DNA of 64,000 nt from NCBI GenBank assembly GCA_023515745.1, contig JALECJ010000056.1, positions 496,001 through 560,000 on the forward strand. The letters are read 5' to 3'. The notes beneath the pieces are model-generated. The model saw only the letters and a program-made list of their open reading frames with translations. It was not told the DNA's origin and did not search any database. The translations under genes were made by a program, and so were the position numbers. This document shows positions 40,285-53,267 of the stretch, one piece after another; position 1 is the stretch's first letter; each line of letters begins with the position of its first letter. The DNA comes from Amoeboaphelidium protococcarum (taxonomy: Eukaryota; Aphelidiomycota; Aphelidea).

Positions 40285-41935
40285 ATGAACAAACTGGTTC
40301 AAGTCATGCTGCTTGGAACGGTCATCTACGCATAGTCAGATCTGCCACCGTTTATTACACTGCAAGGATTTCTTCGCGACTTCAAGTAAGCCTCATACTG
40401 TTCATATGCCCTTACATGTTTTAACATACCGACGTTCTCTATGTAGTGCAATGAACCCTGATATGGAGAGTCCCGCTTAGTGGTGTTACTAGCAGACTGG
40501 TTTACTGAAAGATAAGTTGGATGCAAACGGGCGCCCGTAGTTCTTACCTCCCCAATTGCGCAGCCCTGATCAATTTGGTATATACACCAGCTGTTCTAAA
40601 GTTAATGTGACTTAGGCTAGAACTTCGGCTGCAATCTCAAATTTTGGCCAATTTCTTCATGAAGAGTATTACACCGACGTTCCTGGTGTCAATATTGCTT
40701 ATCCATTATCTATACAATTGGACCTGATTGATCCGTCTGCTGCATTGTATCAATTTAAGTCCACCTCTTTCTTCCCTTTGAATGGTCTAGGATATCAGAG
40801 AGAGGCTTTGAATAGTAGAAGTATGTTCAGTCAGTCTGATCGCAATAACAATTACTGGTTCACCACTGAGATAAATGCCAAATTCTATTACAGAGGTGGC
40901 GAAGTATTTACATTCACTGGTGATGATGATTTATGGGTGTTTATTGATGGCAAGCTGACAAGTTGCGACTTGGGCTCTATTCATCCAACTCTGACCTGCT
41001 CTATTAATCTGGACAGTCTGGGTCTGCTGCAGAATCTGACTCATGAGATGACAATCTTCCACGCGGAACGTCATTGGAGTGGCAGTGCGTTCTAAATCAC
41101 CACCTCTATTGTGCCCATCAATCAAGCTCCTATTGCACTGAACACCTCTGTTCTTCTGTCTCAGAATAGTGAAGCTCAGTTTGTCCTGGAAGGATATGAT
41201 CCTGATTATAATCCGACAGTGTCATTCATGATTTTGAGTAAACCATCATTTGGATCTATATCTGCACCTGTAGGAAGTTGGATCCCTGTGAACACCAAGG
41301 TTGTATACACTCCGGATGTAGATTTTAACGGCGAAGATAGTTTCTAGTTCATTATGAATGACGGTCAGGCTAACTCAACCGTTGCTTTTGCATAAATTTC
41401 GGTAAATGCAATTTACTACCCACCTGAGGCTAGTGATTAGTAGGTGAATGCAAACATTGGCGAGAACAGTACATTCCAGTTGAGTGTTTATGATCGAGAC
41501 ACTGCTCTGTCTGATCTATCCTTCTTTTTGATATCATCGCCTTAGTTTGGTTATGCTACTATTGCCAAGGATGGTATGCTTGAGTACCGGCCTGTTAATG
41601 TTGGGAAAGAGCAACTGAAGTGGATGGTCTCTGATGGCCTATCCTCATCTACAGCGACAATCACCATTGAGGCAAAGATGCCTATAATTCCTCCTCAGCC
41701 GCCTTTATAGAGTTCTTAGATCGCGGGCGTTGTTGTTGGCGGGGTTGCGTTCTTCGCTCTTATTGGACTTCTACTAGCATGGATTCTGTATTGGCACGTA
41801 GCTGCGGTAAGATTTTAGAAAACATGGGAGAAGGAGTTCTATGCTACCTAGATGTAGAACAATCCTCTTTATAAACCATCATCAAGCGAAAGTTTTAACC
41901 CATTGTACTAGAATTCTGAACTGCCCGATAAATGA
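40285..41935 (+). CDS. Fibro-slime (PA14-type) type I membrane protein
   Basis: Exon 1 40285-40385, 61-bp intron 40386-40446, exon 2 40447-41935 ending in TGA; 529 aa. A signal peptide (MNKLVQVMLLGTVIYA) is followed by a fibro-slime domain at 20-270: FLRDFNAMNPDMESP, FTFTGDDDLWVFIDGKL and IFHAERHWSGSAFQI are hallmark blocks. Two Ig/cadherin-like tandem repeats follow (NQAPIALNTSV, VYTPDVDFNGEDSF), then one membrane span near 465-490 (GVVVGGVAFFALIGLLLAWILYW) and a short cytoplasmic tail with YXXPL-like motifs. Fibro-slime domains occur in Dictyostelium signalling and adhesion proteins and in bacteria. A cell-surface adhesion or sensing role is inferred. Confidence 0.85.
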
Positions 41936-42092
41936 TAAATTAATGAATGTCAAGCAACCTTTATATATCATGAGAATGAAAGATGATCGGTAAAGACATA
42001 GATTTTTTTGTATTGTATATTACACTTCATTTTCATCATCATTTAATTTACACATCTTGGCTATTAACTTAAGCAGACGTTATAATGTGAAC

Positions 42093-43600
42093 TCATAACA
42101 CAGAATTCAGTTAGGCCAATTGCAATTACTAGTCATACTGCTATTGGTCAACATTGAACTAGAATCCAAAATTTGAGACAGGTAACAGAGATTACTACTG
42201 ACCAGTCATTAAAGTGTCAAAATCAGAGTTGGAAGAGGATGATCTTACCAACCCAGAAGGCGATGGACTTTGATAAGATGGGATTTCTTGCAATGACAGC
42301 AACTAATTTACAAATGGCGTCTACGGCGTCATCTGAGTTAACATAGAGTCGGCGTTAGCATACAGAAACTATGATTGCATGCCAGGGGATATCAGAGACT
42401 TACCATAGCTTGGCTGCACGTAATTTCCTTGATCAGCGTAATGTCCAGGTGAACGTCCTCTCACAATCAAAGGAGCAGAGGTGATGGATGCAATTCTCAC
42501 TTCTGCGCCATCCTAGAGCTCAGCAAAGAGACAAATGTCCAAAACAAAGTATTGTTGAGCAGTGCGTCTCTTGCCATTGTTAGCAGTGGAGCTTTTGAAC
42601 TGGATTCTCTCGAAGCACACCACATCATCTCCACACGATATAGCTTCAGATGCACCGTGCAATGGGGACAGAGATAGAAGCTGTCCGCCAGATCGACAGA
42701 TACGAGGTCCAGGCACCTTCTGTGGGCCTTTGTCGCGTTTGCTAGTGTGCTAAATCAACTGAATAGACTTTTGAGATGCGGCAACACGACTTGATACTCC
42801 AATTTTGAATGAAGAAATGCGCTTAGTTTATCCTCCATGGACAATCACAGCATTCTGCTCCTCAACAGGGCACTGAAACATTGAGGAATTTTCACCAGCC
42901 ACAGCACTTGACGCGAATGACTGAAATGCGGCAGATAATTGAAAATAGTTGCGACGATAGCAAGTCCAGTCATTGTCAGCTAGGAAGAAGCCCTTATCCA
43001 GCTTTGCAGTTAGACTGAATTTCATCGTCTGGCTCTTGTCTCCACTGTACACGGTTTCATGTTACTGTGTTGGCGTGAAATGCGGACCGCTATCGCCAGC
43101 GTTGTACGTATTGCGACGACGCCAGCTAGGTGGACTCTGGAATTTGGCACTTTATATTGGAGCAGATGACAGGAGTCCAGAAGTCAAAGACTACTAAAAG
43201 TTTGATGCAGATGCAAGAGAAGTATCGATAGTCAGCTTTTGCTATGTGTGATCCTCATTGACAGTAGGCAAACTTTGGTTTAGTTACAGAGGACTCAAAG
43301 GCGACACACGCTATGGCGAGTGCTAAACTTCGTACTACATTGGCTACTACCCAATAGACGGAGACTGTCCTAAAGACTAGATATCAGAATGAGCGCCACT
43401 TTGCTGCATTTGGCCACTTTGGCCACCATTGCCAGAAATCAAATCATCAATACCAAAGTGCTGAATCCCATAACTACACGCGTTACTATTAAAATCATGA
43501 TATTTGAAACAATCAGAGCGACAACATGAGCTTACCTTTGTTGTTATTAATATCTCTCCGCATCCTCGAATACCCCGACTAGCTCTGAATCCGCAAACAT
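42093..43600 (-). CDS. NDT80/PhoG-family transcription factor
   Basis: Exon 1 43600-43536, 50-bp intron 43535-43486, exon 2 43485-42093 ending in TGA; 485 aa. A Gln/Ser-rich N-terminus precedes the Ig-like NDT80 DNA-binding domain, at about residues 165-345: GPHFTPTQ, TMKFSLTAKLDKGFFL, NDWTCYRRNYFQLSAAF, GPQKVPGPRI, QFKSSTANNGKRRTAQQYFVL. The C-terminus is again Gln/Ser-rich. Fungal members (Ndt80, Vib-1, XprG) control meiosis, nutrient stress and secreted enzymes; MYRF is the animal and amoebozoan relative. No membrane anchor or intramolecular peptidase domain of MYRF is seen, so it fits the fungal type. Confidence 0.88.
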
Positions 43601-43980
43601 AATACTTGATACTTTTGATGAATAGACTTCAATATAACTTATTTCGGAAACAAACGAAGAGTCTGCGAAATTCTTAATCTAAGCCAAGATTATCCCATCC
43701 ACCAATACGGTGAGAGATTAGAATCGACGTGATTGGCCATTGTGGTCACTCTGAAACACGGAAAAAGTTTAGCAGCGAATCAGTCACACCCTAATGGTTG
43801 TTCACATTGCTTTCACGGCTCGGCGGATTTGGTAAGCTATGAGACGGACTAAATTGTCCTCCGTACTGTGATGTACTGTAACCATTATACTAAATCTTGT
43901 GTTTCTACAGTGGCACATTAACGCGCTTTTCAATCTTTTATTAATATCTTTTGTTTTATTGTAATAGAAATCACTCCATT
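43601..43980. promoter_or_regulatory. Divergent upstream region of NDT80-like and Atg18-like genes
   Basis: 380 bp with AT-rich sequence; no specific site was identified. Confidence 0.35.
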
Positions 43981-45072
43981 ATGAATAAATATGAAATCTT
44001 TCATTCGTAAGATTCCCCTTGCATAGCAGTGTAGAGCTAGCAGCTTATAGCTGTCTACAATGTTGATCCTTTACAAGCACTTTGTAATCTGAGTTTAACT
44101 GAAGCCGAAGGAACACCATTTAAAACTATTGCGATCATGCAGCGAAGTAATATTATTGCTCTCATCCCGTAAAGTCTAAAGAATTTAGTCAGGATCTGGG
44201 ACGAAGCTAAAAAGTAGTTATTATTTGAAGTTGAGTTTAATCAAGAGGTAGTTTCTGTATAATTGACCCGAGACGCTATATTATGTGTGTTGATTAACAG
44301 AATTGTGATATACTCGTTTGAACGTTGTCCACGATTGCTTCACTCATTTAATACAGTTGAAAATTATAGTGGTCTCTGTAGTGCTGTATAACGTAATAAT
44401 AGCATAATTGTTGCATCGTAAACTACTCAAGTCGGTCAAGTTCAAGTGTTCTAAGTATTTACTCAAGATCCAAATTAAACTGATGGTTAAATTACTAGAA
44501 ATATGGCTGTTATATAGGCACATACTTCTCGCTTATAGAACATTTAGCTTAGTACTGATGGTAATTTAATTGCCACTACCAGCATAAAAGGTACTTTAAT
44601 ACGCGTGTTTGATATCACAACTGGTCAACTGATTTAAACGTTTCGACGCGGTACTGAACACGCGACGATCTACAATCTAGTTTGGACTGCAGACTCTAGA
44701 TTTCTGGCGTGCTGCAGCGACACTGGGTCAATACATGTATTCAAACTAGCTGCTGTACAAAGTGATGCTACCTCTAGTGCTCAGCATAATTTATCATAGT
44801 AACATCTTAATAATACAGCGCAGGTACCCGAATCTTTCAAAGCGTCTCCGTCGCAAGTAAAACCAATGTTACCGGCTTACTTCCAACCGGAGCGATCATT
44901 TGCGCGTTGCTCAATCACTCTGACTGGGCAGCGATTCAAGATATAGTTTGGTGACAGTGAGAAATCTCTTATTGCAATTACTGAAAATGGTGAATATTTC
45001 AAGTTTGAATTCGATCCTTTTGGAGGCGGGACGTGTAAATTATTGGAGAAGACGCGTCTTGATGCCCTGTGA
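43981..45072 (+). CDS. PROPPIN autophagy protein (Atg18/WIPI)
   Basis: 363 aa, ATG 43981 to TGA 45070, single exon. Seven-bladed beta-propeller that binds PI3P and PI(3,5)P2 on autophagosomal and endosomal membranes. The diagnostic FRRG motif stands near residue 221 within GTLIRVFDITTGQLIQTFRRGTE, followed by IYNLVW and LACCSDTGSIHVFKL. A loop of about 60 residues rich in Ser, Thr and Pro follows blade 6, in the place of the membrane-inserting 6CD loop. The length suits the WIPI3/4-Hsv2 or Atg18 types equally. Confidence 0.88.
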
Positions 45073-45238
45073 TGTTAATAAATAAAGGGATTACATTCAT
45101 CACCAAAGAACAAGTATTACTCAGTAATCCACCAGCGGCGAATGAAAATATGTAGCAGGTAAGGATGATAAGTATAATTGCTGACGATAAAGTAATCTTC
45201 TTTTATTCAATGCATGTTAATCATCGCTGATAATGAGA

Positions 45239-45585
45239 TCATGGCTTTTCAACAGGAGATGGGTTCATTCTTCTCTTCTTACCAGCAAAGCCGGCAACGA
45301 CATTCACAAACCTCTTGTTGTAGAGCATTCTCTTCTTTGCGCGACCAGTCAATGGTTTCTTCTTCTCCTACTTGTCCACTTTAGGTGTCTGTCCCTTCAC
45401 TTTACCGGCACGAGCCAAAGAACCGTGTACTTTTCCCTACACTCATAACAACAATAATTATAAACAATTAGTATTCCATTCCATCATGTATCCCCAAACT
45501 CATTGGACCAAAATTCGTATCGAAATAAGTCTCTCGCTATGTCTCCAAGTCCAATGAGATAAGGGTAATAATACAATCTTACCAT
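45239..45585 (-). CDS. RPS30: Ribosomal protein eS30
   Basis: Exon 1 is just the ATG at 45585-45583. A 146-bp GT-AG intron (45582-45437) follows, then exon 2 45436-45239 to TGA; 66 aa. The sequence [19 protein letters not shown] ... [17 protein letters not shown] is eS30 almost residue for residue. There is no ubiquitin-like FUBI fusion, as in yeast. It is a small-subunit structural protein. Like calmodulin in this window, its coding sequence is interrupted directly after the start codon. Confidence 0.96.
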
Positions 45586-45783
45586 TTTACTTTATATACG
45601 TTTTTATCTATTAAGGAATTCCACTAATAAACTATTGGCTGATCAGCACTTGTTTTTCTCGCTTTAGGAAAAGACAGAATTTAATCTCGTTCAATCAACC
45701 GAAACCGAAGGGCGCTCGCTAACACTACTGCAGGACTCACAGCGTATTGAAAGAGTAACAAGTAAGCAATACACAGTACATGC

Positions 45784-46362
45784 ATGGCAAAGAGGAAGAG
45801 GAATGATGCGGAGATGATCAATGAGGACTTTATGCGACTTGCTCTACAATAAGCTCAAAATGCGATGGATAATGGTGAAGTGCCTGTAGGATGTGTCTTT
45901 GTGAGGAATGGCGAGGTGATAGCTCGAGGAGCAAATGCTACGAATTAATTCAGAAATGCCACGAAACACGCCGAGATGATCGCAATCAGCAGCCTTCCTG
46001 TGGATACAGACTTTTCTGACGTGACTGTTTACGTCACTGTGGAGCCATGCATTATGTGTGCACCCGCTCTGATGGAGCTACGCGTCAAACAGGTATATTT
46101 TGGTGCTCACAACGATAGATTTGGTGGATGTGGATCTGTAATGAATGTACCACAGATTGTATAAGCGCGATGTGCAATGTATTAGAGTGCTGACAATGAA
46201 GAGCCGCGTTTCTGTCAGTTTATTGGTGGTATCTTACGCGATGAGGCAGTGTTATAGTTGCGACAATTCTACACTCTTGAAAACCCATCTGCGCCAAAGC
46301 CTCAGAAGAAAGCTAACAGAAAACTTAAAACTGAGGATTTAAATCTAGATGAGAATTAATGA
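45784..46362 (+). CDS. TAD2: tRNA adenosine deaminase catalytic subunit (ADAT2/Tad2)
   Basis: 192 aa, ATG 45784 to TGA 46360. With Tad3 it converts A34 to inosine in tRNA anticodons. The zinc-deaminase signature is complete: TKHAEMIAI near residue 62 and VEPCIMCAPALM near 87, followed by VYFGAHNDRFGGCGSV. The C-terminal tail is Lys-rich. The final sense codon is TAA (Gln) directly before TGA. Confidence 0.95.
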
Positions 46363-46509
46363 ATGATTGATTGTTGTTTTATTTAGTTTTTTGAGTGTTT
46401 TAATTATTGTTGCTTAGTTTTAGGAATTGCTTAAGTCAATTACACGGAAGCTGTGATACAATTCACGCCAGTAATGGCTGACATTTCACCTCTATGAAGA
46501 TTTTGAATT

Positions 46510-49500
46510 ATGATGGCGTTTCAAGAATGCTGGGCGTGTAAGCAATACAATATCCTATCTTTAAGCCAAACGCGCTTTTTTCGTTTCAGACGCGTTGCAA
46601 ATCAGCCTCTCTTTCTTTATTCTAATGAAAAGTATCCTCAATCTACTTGTCAGACATCAGACAATAGAATGAAAGTGCTCAACTAAATTGAGAAATCAAG
46701 TACTTAAAGTACGTAACTTAAAAAGAAAGATCAAGTGCAAGTGAACGTGTTCAAGCTCTTTAAAGATAGTGGTAATGATGTGAAGAAGGTTCGTGCAGTG
46801 ATTGAACATCTTCGTAGTCTCCCTCATGTTGTATCTAATGATTATCTCCAGGTGTACACTAACGAGCTTCAACTGTTACGGTATCTGGCATATAAAAAGT
46901 ACATCTCATTACTGCAGTTGTAGGATGATGTAGATTCTACGGTCATGGAAAAATTTCTAACCGAGTATTGCCAATCTAACACTGCCAATATTGAGTCGTG
47001 GCTCCTCCTATCTAGACACTATCAGAAATAGAAAATGCAAGCTCTATCAATCCAATGTTATAATATTGCAGCTATGCTCACTGATGATAAAGATCAGTTG
47101 CATTAACACGGTGAATATTTGAGCAATGTTATGCCAGTGGACGTTGGTATTGTTGAGTATCATAACGTGAAATTGGATTTTACTCTGCCTAATTCATTAA
47201 GTTCCTTGTTAGAATCTATCATTAGATTATTCGAGTAGAATGGGAACTGCGGGCTTATTCTATGTGTGGAAGTGCAAGATTTTATGGCTATTGTTGATGA
47301 GACAATACCTGAGTAGTAGTTGGATAATTCTCTCGAGGAGGGACAAAGTATCAGATAGTCTAGAAGAACTCTTAATCGTCCTAATAAGAGAAAGTAGAAG
47401 CTTGATGATCTTCTGGAGCATTATTATCTGAGTGAGGCGCTAATGGAGTCGCTTTAGCTGAGTAACGAGGACATTGAGAAAGACTTATATTTTAATGTCA
47501 GAGAGTACTTTTATCATATCGAGAGATCTTAACATGTAACGCTATCTGATGCAGGTTCCTAGAAAGATTAGATTTAGATGGCTGAATGGAAAAGTCTTCT
47601 ATCTCAGCAGAGTGATATTCTATTCTCCTCCGAGCATTTACAGTCTTTCACTTTAATTGATGGAGATAAATCGATTCTTCAGGTATTTCTTGATACTGTG
47701 AGGCTTCTGATTAATCAAAGAACTGTGCTGCCTCATTGTGATTGTGTGAAAGTTGCTGAGTTTGTTCGATAACTTTCTGACAGAGGAATCCGTCTTAAGC
47801 TTGACTATGATGAAGTTCTCACATGGCTATCGTAAGCGTTCCTTTTAGTAATGATACATTTTAGTTCCAATGATGATGTACATTTGGAGAATGACGACGT
47901 TTGGCATTAAATGATACTGCAATTTCAAAGCTATCTTTGCCAAATATTTAAAAGATATTTTGAATCTGGTGATCAACGTCTAGCTTGTGTATATTATTGG
48001 CTCGCTTACAAGATGGCCTCATAGGTATATCCTACGCAAGTGTCATGGCATTCAGAGTTGATTTAAAAGTGTAAACTGGCATTCTAGTCCCTTGATGAGC
48101 CTGTTGAATTTATTCTATTGCGAGAAATTATTTCTGTGGATAGTTTAATGCAAATGGAGAAATTGACAGTTCTGAAGGCTGAAATGTCTGCTGCGTTACA
48201 TTCGTATAAAGTATTGAAAGATTTTGATGGATTCTGCAAAATGTTTGAGTTATCCCTGCTGGAGTGCCGCGATGATGATATTCATCAAGTCTTGAATCAA
48301 TTGGACTTTTATGATAACGCTATCATGATTTTTTAGCTGTTTGAGTAGAAATATGCCAAGGATTCGTTAATTGAGAAACACACTCGTATGGTGTGGAGAT
48401 TTATGCAGTTTCTACTGGATAAGGTAGTTAATAGCGTCTATAATAGCAAAATGTTGATATCATTAAGCTTCATATGGTACTGTGCTGCACAAATTTGCAA
48501 GCAAAAAGAACATTTGGTGTAATTACAAGATTGGTAACGAAATGTGATGATGAGAGTCTTTATTCTGACTTTTGAGTTCACCATCCATTTTAAAGAGCTC
48601 AAAAGGCATCTCGATTTGGCGTATGGCGAGCTTAGTTACACTAAATTATCTGCTACTATCGAAACTTTTACTCTTGAGACGCGACGAGAATCTGAATAAG
48701 TTCTGGCGCTGTATGGTTGTGTATGCGGATGGAGAATGGTACATTCATGTCAGTTTAACCGTCAGTGTGATGATAATGAGCGAGAATTGTCATTTCTTGT
48801 TGAGCATCATGCAGAGTGTGGTCAAGTCGGTATCTGTCAATATAACTTTGATCTGCTTAAGCGACTGATTGAGTTATCCCTGAAGTAAATTTAGATTCAA
48901 CAGCAATCCTCTGCTGAGTTTAGGAAAGTTTAATGGCTGATAATTGAAGTTTTGCAATGTTGTCAGTGTGCTTATGGGCTTAATTGTAAGACTGTTTGTT
49001 ACGATATTTTGCCTCATACTTCATCACTAAAAAAGGATTTGATGCCCGCCAAGCGTGTACTCTCAGCCTCTGAAGTTGGTCAAGTTTATGACATTGCTCT
49101 CTAGCCGTGGTTCAAAGCAAAGGGCCACTTATCACCAATCAATTACTGGATATCGATTCTTGAGAATATCATTGGTATTATTGAAGAAGATGTCGGTTTT
49201 TTATTGCAGCATGATTAGCTTTATTCCATGAATTAGACTATTGTTGAGAATACTCTATCAAGTCCAGTTGATATGTTAAATGATTTGGTGCTAGCGATGG
49301 ACTTTAGACTTCAATCTTGTGAGCATATTCTGAATCGAAATTAAACGTTGCCACTAGCCTTGAGACGTATTTACAAAGATCTGGTGATCATGCTTCTGAC
49401 TTATAGAGATTCTTTTTCTCCCACTGAGAAGTAATATGACGATTTAAACGAAAAGTTGATCAAGGTTGCTCATAGTCATTTGTGCCTGAATCCGTTCGAC

Positions 49501-51786
49501 TTTGCCGTATGGTACATATTAGGATCTGCCTGTTTCAACCAGTTGACAGACACTGATGATTTGGATGAGATTAAGCGTTTGAATTCTGTTCTTTACAAGT
49601 GCTTCCAGTGTTATAGATATTCTGTAAGCTGTATTGTTTAGTCTGCTTCCACTAGCTTGGCGGACATGATTAAAACAATCTGTGCATTGTCTGAATTGGG
49701 CCATGTTGCATATGATCTCGCGTCTGGTGTAAGAGGTGATCAACTTGTTCAGGATAGTTTAAGAGACTAGAACGAGTTTTATTTGGCGCGTTAAGAAATG
49801 TTTAAAGATGGGGCTGGGCTCGGTAATTTTAGTGGTTAATAGCAGATTATCAAGCAGCGTATGATGTCATTTGCTGCATTCTGTTTTACTGAATGTATCA
49901 CTCTAATAAAGGATGTGCGGGTGACTAGTTTTGCTGACTTGAAGCATTTTAGGATTCAAGAGCCATGGGAGTGGTCATTTATGTTGGCTAAATGTTCTAG
50001 AAAATTGGGGCGTCCGGTGGTAGTTATTGATAAGTTTTATGCGCGTTGCAATAGGTAATGTAATCTGCAGCCGTCAGAAAATTCGCTATCACTATCCCAG
50101 TTCCGCTTGTCTTTTGTTGATTATGGCTTTAATGATTGCCCAGTGCTTCACACCAACTACTGCAAGTTTATTGATGTTGTCGGCGACGGAGATACTTTAC
50201 CGAAGGCTTATGCATCTTATTCATACATCAAATGGCTGGCCAAGTTATTGCTTTTTGATGCTTTAAAGAATTCAGTTCTGGTTTTGAACTTAAGCGAGAA
50301 GTAGTCTGTCGATTTTGACAGTGATATTGATGTACTTTAGTTGCCTTTCTAGGAAGACATTATTCTGAATATTGAGATGGCCATTTTGCGTGTGTGCTTT
50401 TTATTTTAGAGTCACATCGCTGTATATCCTGACTATTATCCATCTAGATATTCCTTTGCCTCTTTCTTATTTAGACTTGCTAACTGCTCCATGGCTCCGA
50501 ATATATTTGAAAATACGAAGTAGCTCTATGCTCTTGCTTACCAGTATATGTCGCCTTTGTTTAATTCTAAGTCTGGTCAGATATATCTGAAGCACCTGCC
50601 TTATGAGAAGCCCTTTGCAGATGTTAGAAACCTGTCCAAGTATACGAGTCTGTTTATTGACCTGGCATCAAAGTAGTTGGATATTGAAGTGCTTATATCA
50701 TTGTGTAAGAGTATAAACTCTAAGGATTATTGGCACTCTGATTTGCTTCTTTCCAATTGTCTCGTTCCTGTGATCAATCACTTTTATGAGTAATTCATTA
50801 ATCTCTTCATAGGAATACCTAAATGGTGGTAGTTTGCGATGAATTTAACGAGAATTCAGTTTACCAAGACTAATGTTGCTGCAGAGTAATTCATAATGAT
50901 TAGTCTCATGCCACTCTATCAGCTTTGTAGTGACAACAACTCTGAATTATTCTGGTCTCCATTGCCTGACGATGCGATGGTGTGTGAGTCTCGGCGGATT
51001 GATTTGGTTGATGATGGCGTGAATATTGGTGACTTGTTGACACTCTACAAAAACGTGGCGGACATTGTCAAGAGATGCTCCAATGAAGTGTAGAAATCGC
51101 TAAGCAATGGTTAGTCGTTGATTCTGGAACGAAGCATCAGCAAATTGGACGACATTTGTGTGAATTTGTACTCGTACTTGTATGTCAGATATGGCCTATT
51201 AAATGGTATACTAGTCGATAAAGTGTCCGTGATGGATGATTTCGATGTATCTTAGTCGGCGTAGAGTTAAGCAAAAAGGGCTGATCTGCACTTGGAAGCC
51301 GTACTAAAGCGTTTACTGAAATCGTTGAGAAGAATCATTCAAGGTTAAAAGACTGTGCACTTTAATCTGCATGTTTCAGTGGAAGAGCTTTGTCAGAGGC
51401 TTAACATTGTTTTGTTAAATGATGTAGATGACGTGGTCACTGAGAATGTGGTTGAAAAGTAAATGATCTTGGGTAGAGCCACCGCGCTGATTAGAGCCAT
51501 GAAGAGTAAATGCAAAAAGATTAAGCAGACGGCTGATGAACCGGATGATGTTAGAGATACAGATGACAAGATTGATGCCGCTGCTCAATAAGATTTGATT
51601 ACTATCTAATAAGAGAAGATTGATGCTGGTAGCGTGTCTTAAAATTTGGATGATAATGCAATGGTGGTTGAGTCTGCACCTACCATAAGCTTGCCCGCTG
51701 TCATAGAAGTGGAGGATAGTTCAATGGAAGTTGATTCTACTTAGGATGTCATTCCTGATTCTCAACCAGATATTACCAATATGTGA
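46510..51786 (+). CDS. Very large helical-repeat protein, Hir3/Cabin1-like
   Basis: 1758 codons in one frame from ATG 46510 to TGA 51784 without introns. The protein is helical throughout with degenerate TPR-type units, e.g. FDFAVWYILGSACFNQL near 1000 and IAVYPDYYPSRYSFASFLFRLA near 1300. The latter resembles the H/YP-Y-SLYRLA segment of Cabin1/Hir3, the histone chaperone scaffold subunit of the HIR complex. The C-terminus is acidic with SPAV/VEVEDSS-type patches. Length also fits Hir3 (1648 aa). I see no catalytic motif. The assignment is moderately supported; another large TPR scaffold is possible. Confidence 0.6.
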
Positions 51787-51946
51787 CTTGTTTATATTAT
51801 TGCATTCCACGTATTTAATCTCTTATTTTTTACCTTTATTTTCGCAATGATATCTTTCATTCCATCTATCATATCAATTACTTTGACCCGTGTGTTTCAA
51901 CTTCTCTCTCGAGCCTTACACTGTCCGCATACAAAGTGAAATTGAA

Positions 51947-53146
51947 ATGAGATTAAAGTTCAAGTTCTCATAAGCTTAAATTGTCACTAGTAAGTCGAAA
52001 ATCTATAATATTGGACTAAATTTGTTCTTAATTTAATTTTATAGAAAGTATTGAGAGTGCTAAATGGAGCAAGAATGTTGTTCTGGTGTTTAGACCAGAT
52101 TTTCTGTCTGTTCTGGCACCATCTCCTCTGGATCAAATGCAAACTACTTCGGCGTTCCCTTGCATCAGATACAGATTCCATGCGGTAATTTTTATCATTT
52201 GATGATCTCATATATTTTACCAGTTTTAGGTGTAGAAATGTCTATTTGAGTCATACGTGGTGGAAAGTTTGGCTGATAATCAAATTGCTTTGGAGTGTCC
52301 AGGCGATCACTTGCTACGCGCGTTAAAATCTTCTGAAACGGCGATTCAGGTTCAAGTTAAATTGACTAAACGATTCGATCTTCCATGCCTATCATTCATA
52401 TGCTCTCATTATGTAAGTCTCTAATGTTGCTTGCTTTACAGTATATATCTAAGTATTCCATATCTCATGGAACTGTAGAGTGAATCTGGGTCGCGTGTCA
52501 ATGTCAGTCAAGATGTCCCATGTCGCGTTATTCCCGTAGACGATTAAATCTCTGGATCAGAGATACTGTGGCATCCAATGGGCACATCATTAACTTTTCG
52601 AGACCTGAAAAAGCTCCGTAATCAAATCGATGGTGTCAAAGGATTGAGCCACGATGTGACAATTGCCGTTAACAGAGAAGGTGACTGCAAATTCCGAGTT
52701 GAAACTGCATCAGTGCAAATTACCAGCCATTTCTCTTAGCTGAGAGCATTAACTGAAAGTGGTAAGTTGTAATATCATCATCTATGTGTTATAAAGGGCA
52801 TCAACTTACCATGATTATTGTAGAAATTGGTGTACATCGGCGTGATGAGGATCGCGGGTAATGCTCTGGAGAACAGCGAGTGGAGGTAGAGCCCAATTCA
52901 ATGTATGATATCGTGAATGTTGACTCGCGAGCTTTGTCTAAAGCACTCAACATACACCACTAGAATAACACAACATCTAATGAGATTACACTTAGTATGA
53001 TATATCACATAAATGAATGAAAGTTTTAATGCCATATGAGTGTAGATGTCAACACTGATCACGGTGTTATACTGAAGCAGCAAGTTTAAGCTAACGAAGT
53101 GGTTTGTGGAATTTACGTTGCATACATTCCAAGGATATCTGAATGA
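51947..53146 (+). CDS. HUS1: HUS1, 9-1-1 checkpoint clamp subunit
   Basis: Six exons: 51947-51989, 52045-52184, 52230-52412, 52479-52761, 52824-52994, 53046-53146; five GT-AG introns of 45-66 bp; 306 aa, TGA end. HUS1 is a PCNA-like subunit of the Rad9-Rad1-Hus1 DNA-damage clamp. Matching blocks: LECPGDHLLRALKSSETAIQVQVKLTKRFDLPCLSF, then QDVPCRVIP, CKFRVETASVQITSHFSQL and the final IYVAYIPRISE. Removing the 51-bp last intron also removes an in-frame TGA that would otherwise truncate the protein. It is the most intron-rich gene here. Confidence 0.88.
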
Positions 53147-53267
53147 GAACGGAGAGAGGCGATAAAAATTGGTTAGTGTTAATAAGAGATGATAAATGTT
53201 TCACTAACTGAGACATATATTGCTTTTTCTTTCTACGTCAGCATTGGCTACTCACTATACAATGATA

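Noticed and set aside
52995-53045. UGA recoding (readthrough or selenocysteine) in HUS1
   Set aside because: A 51-bp GT-AG intron in the correct phase removes the TGA and gives a better match to the family.
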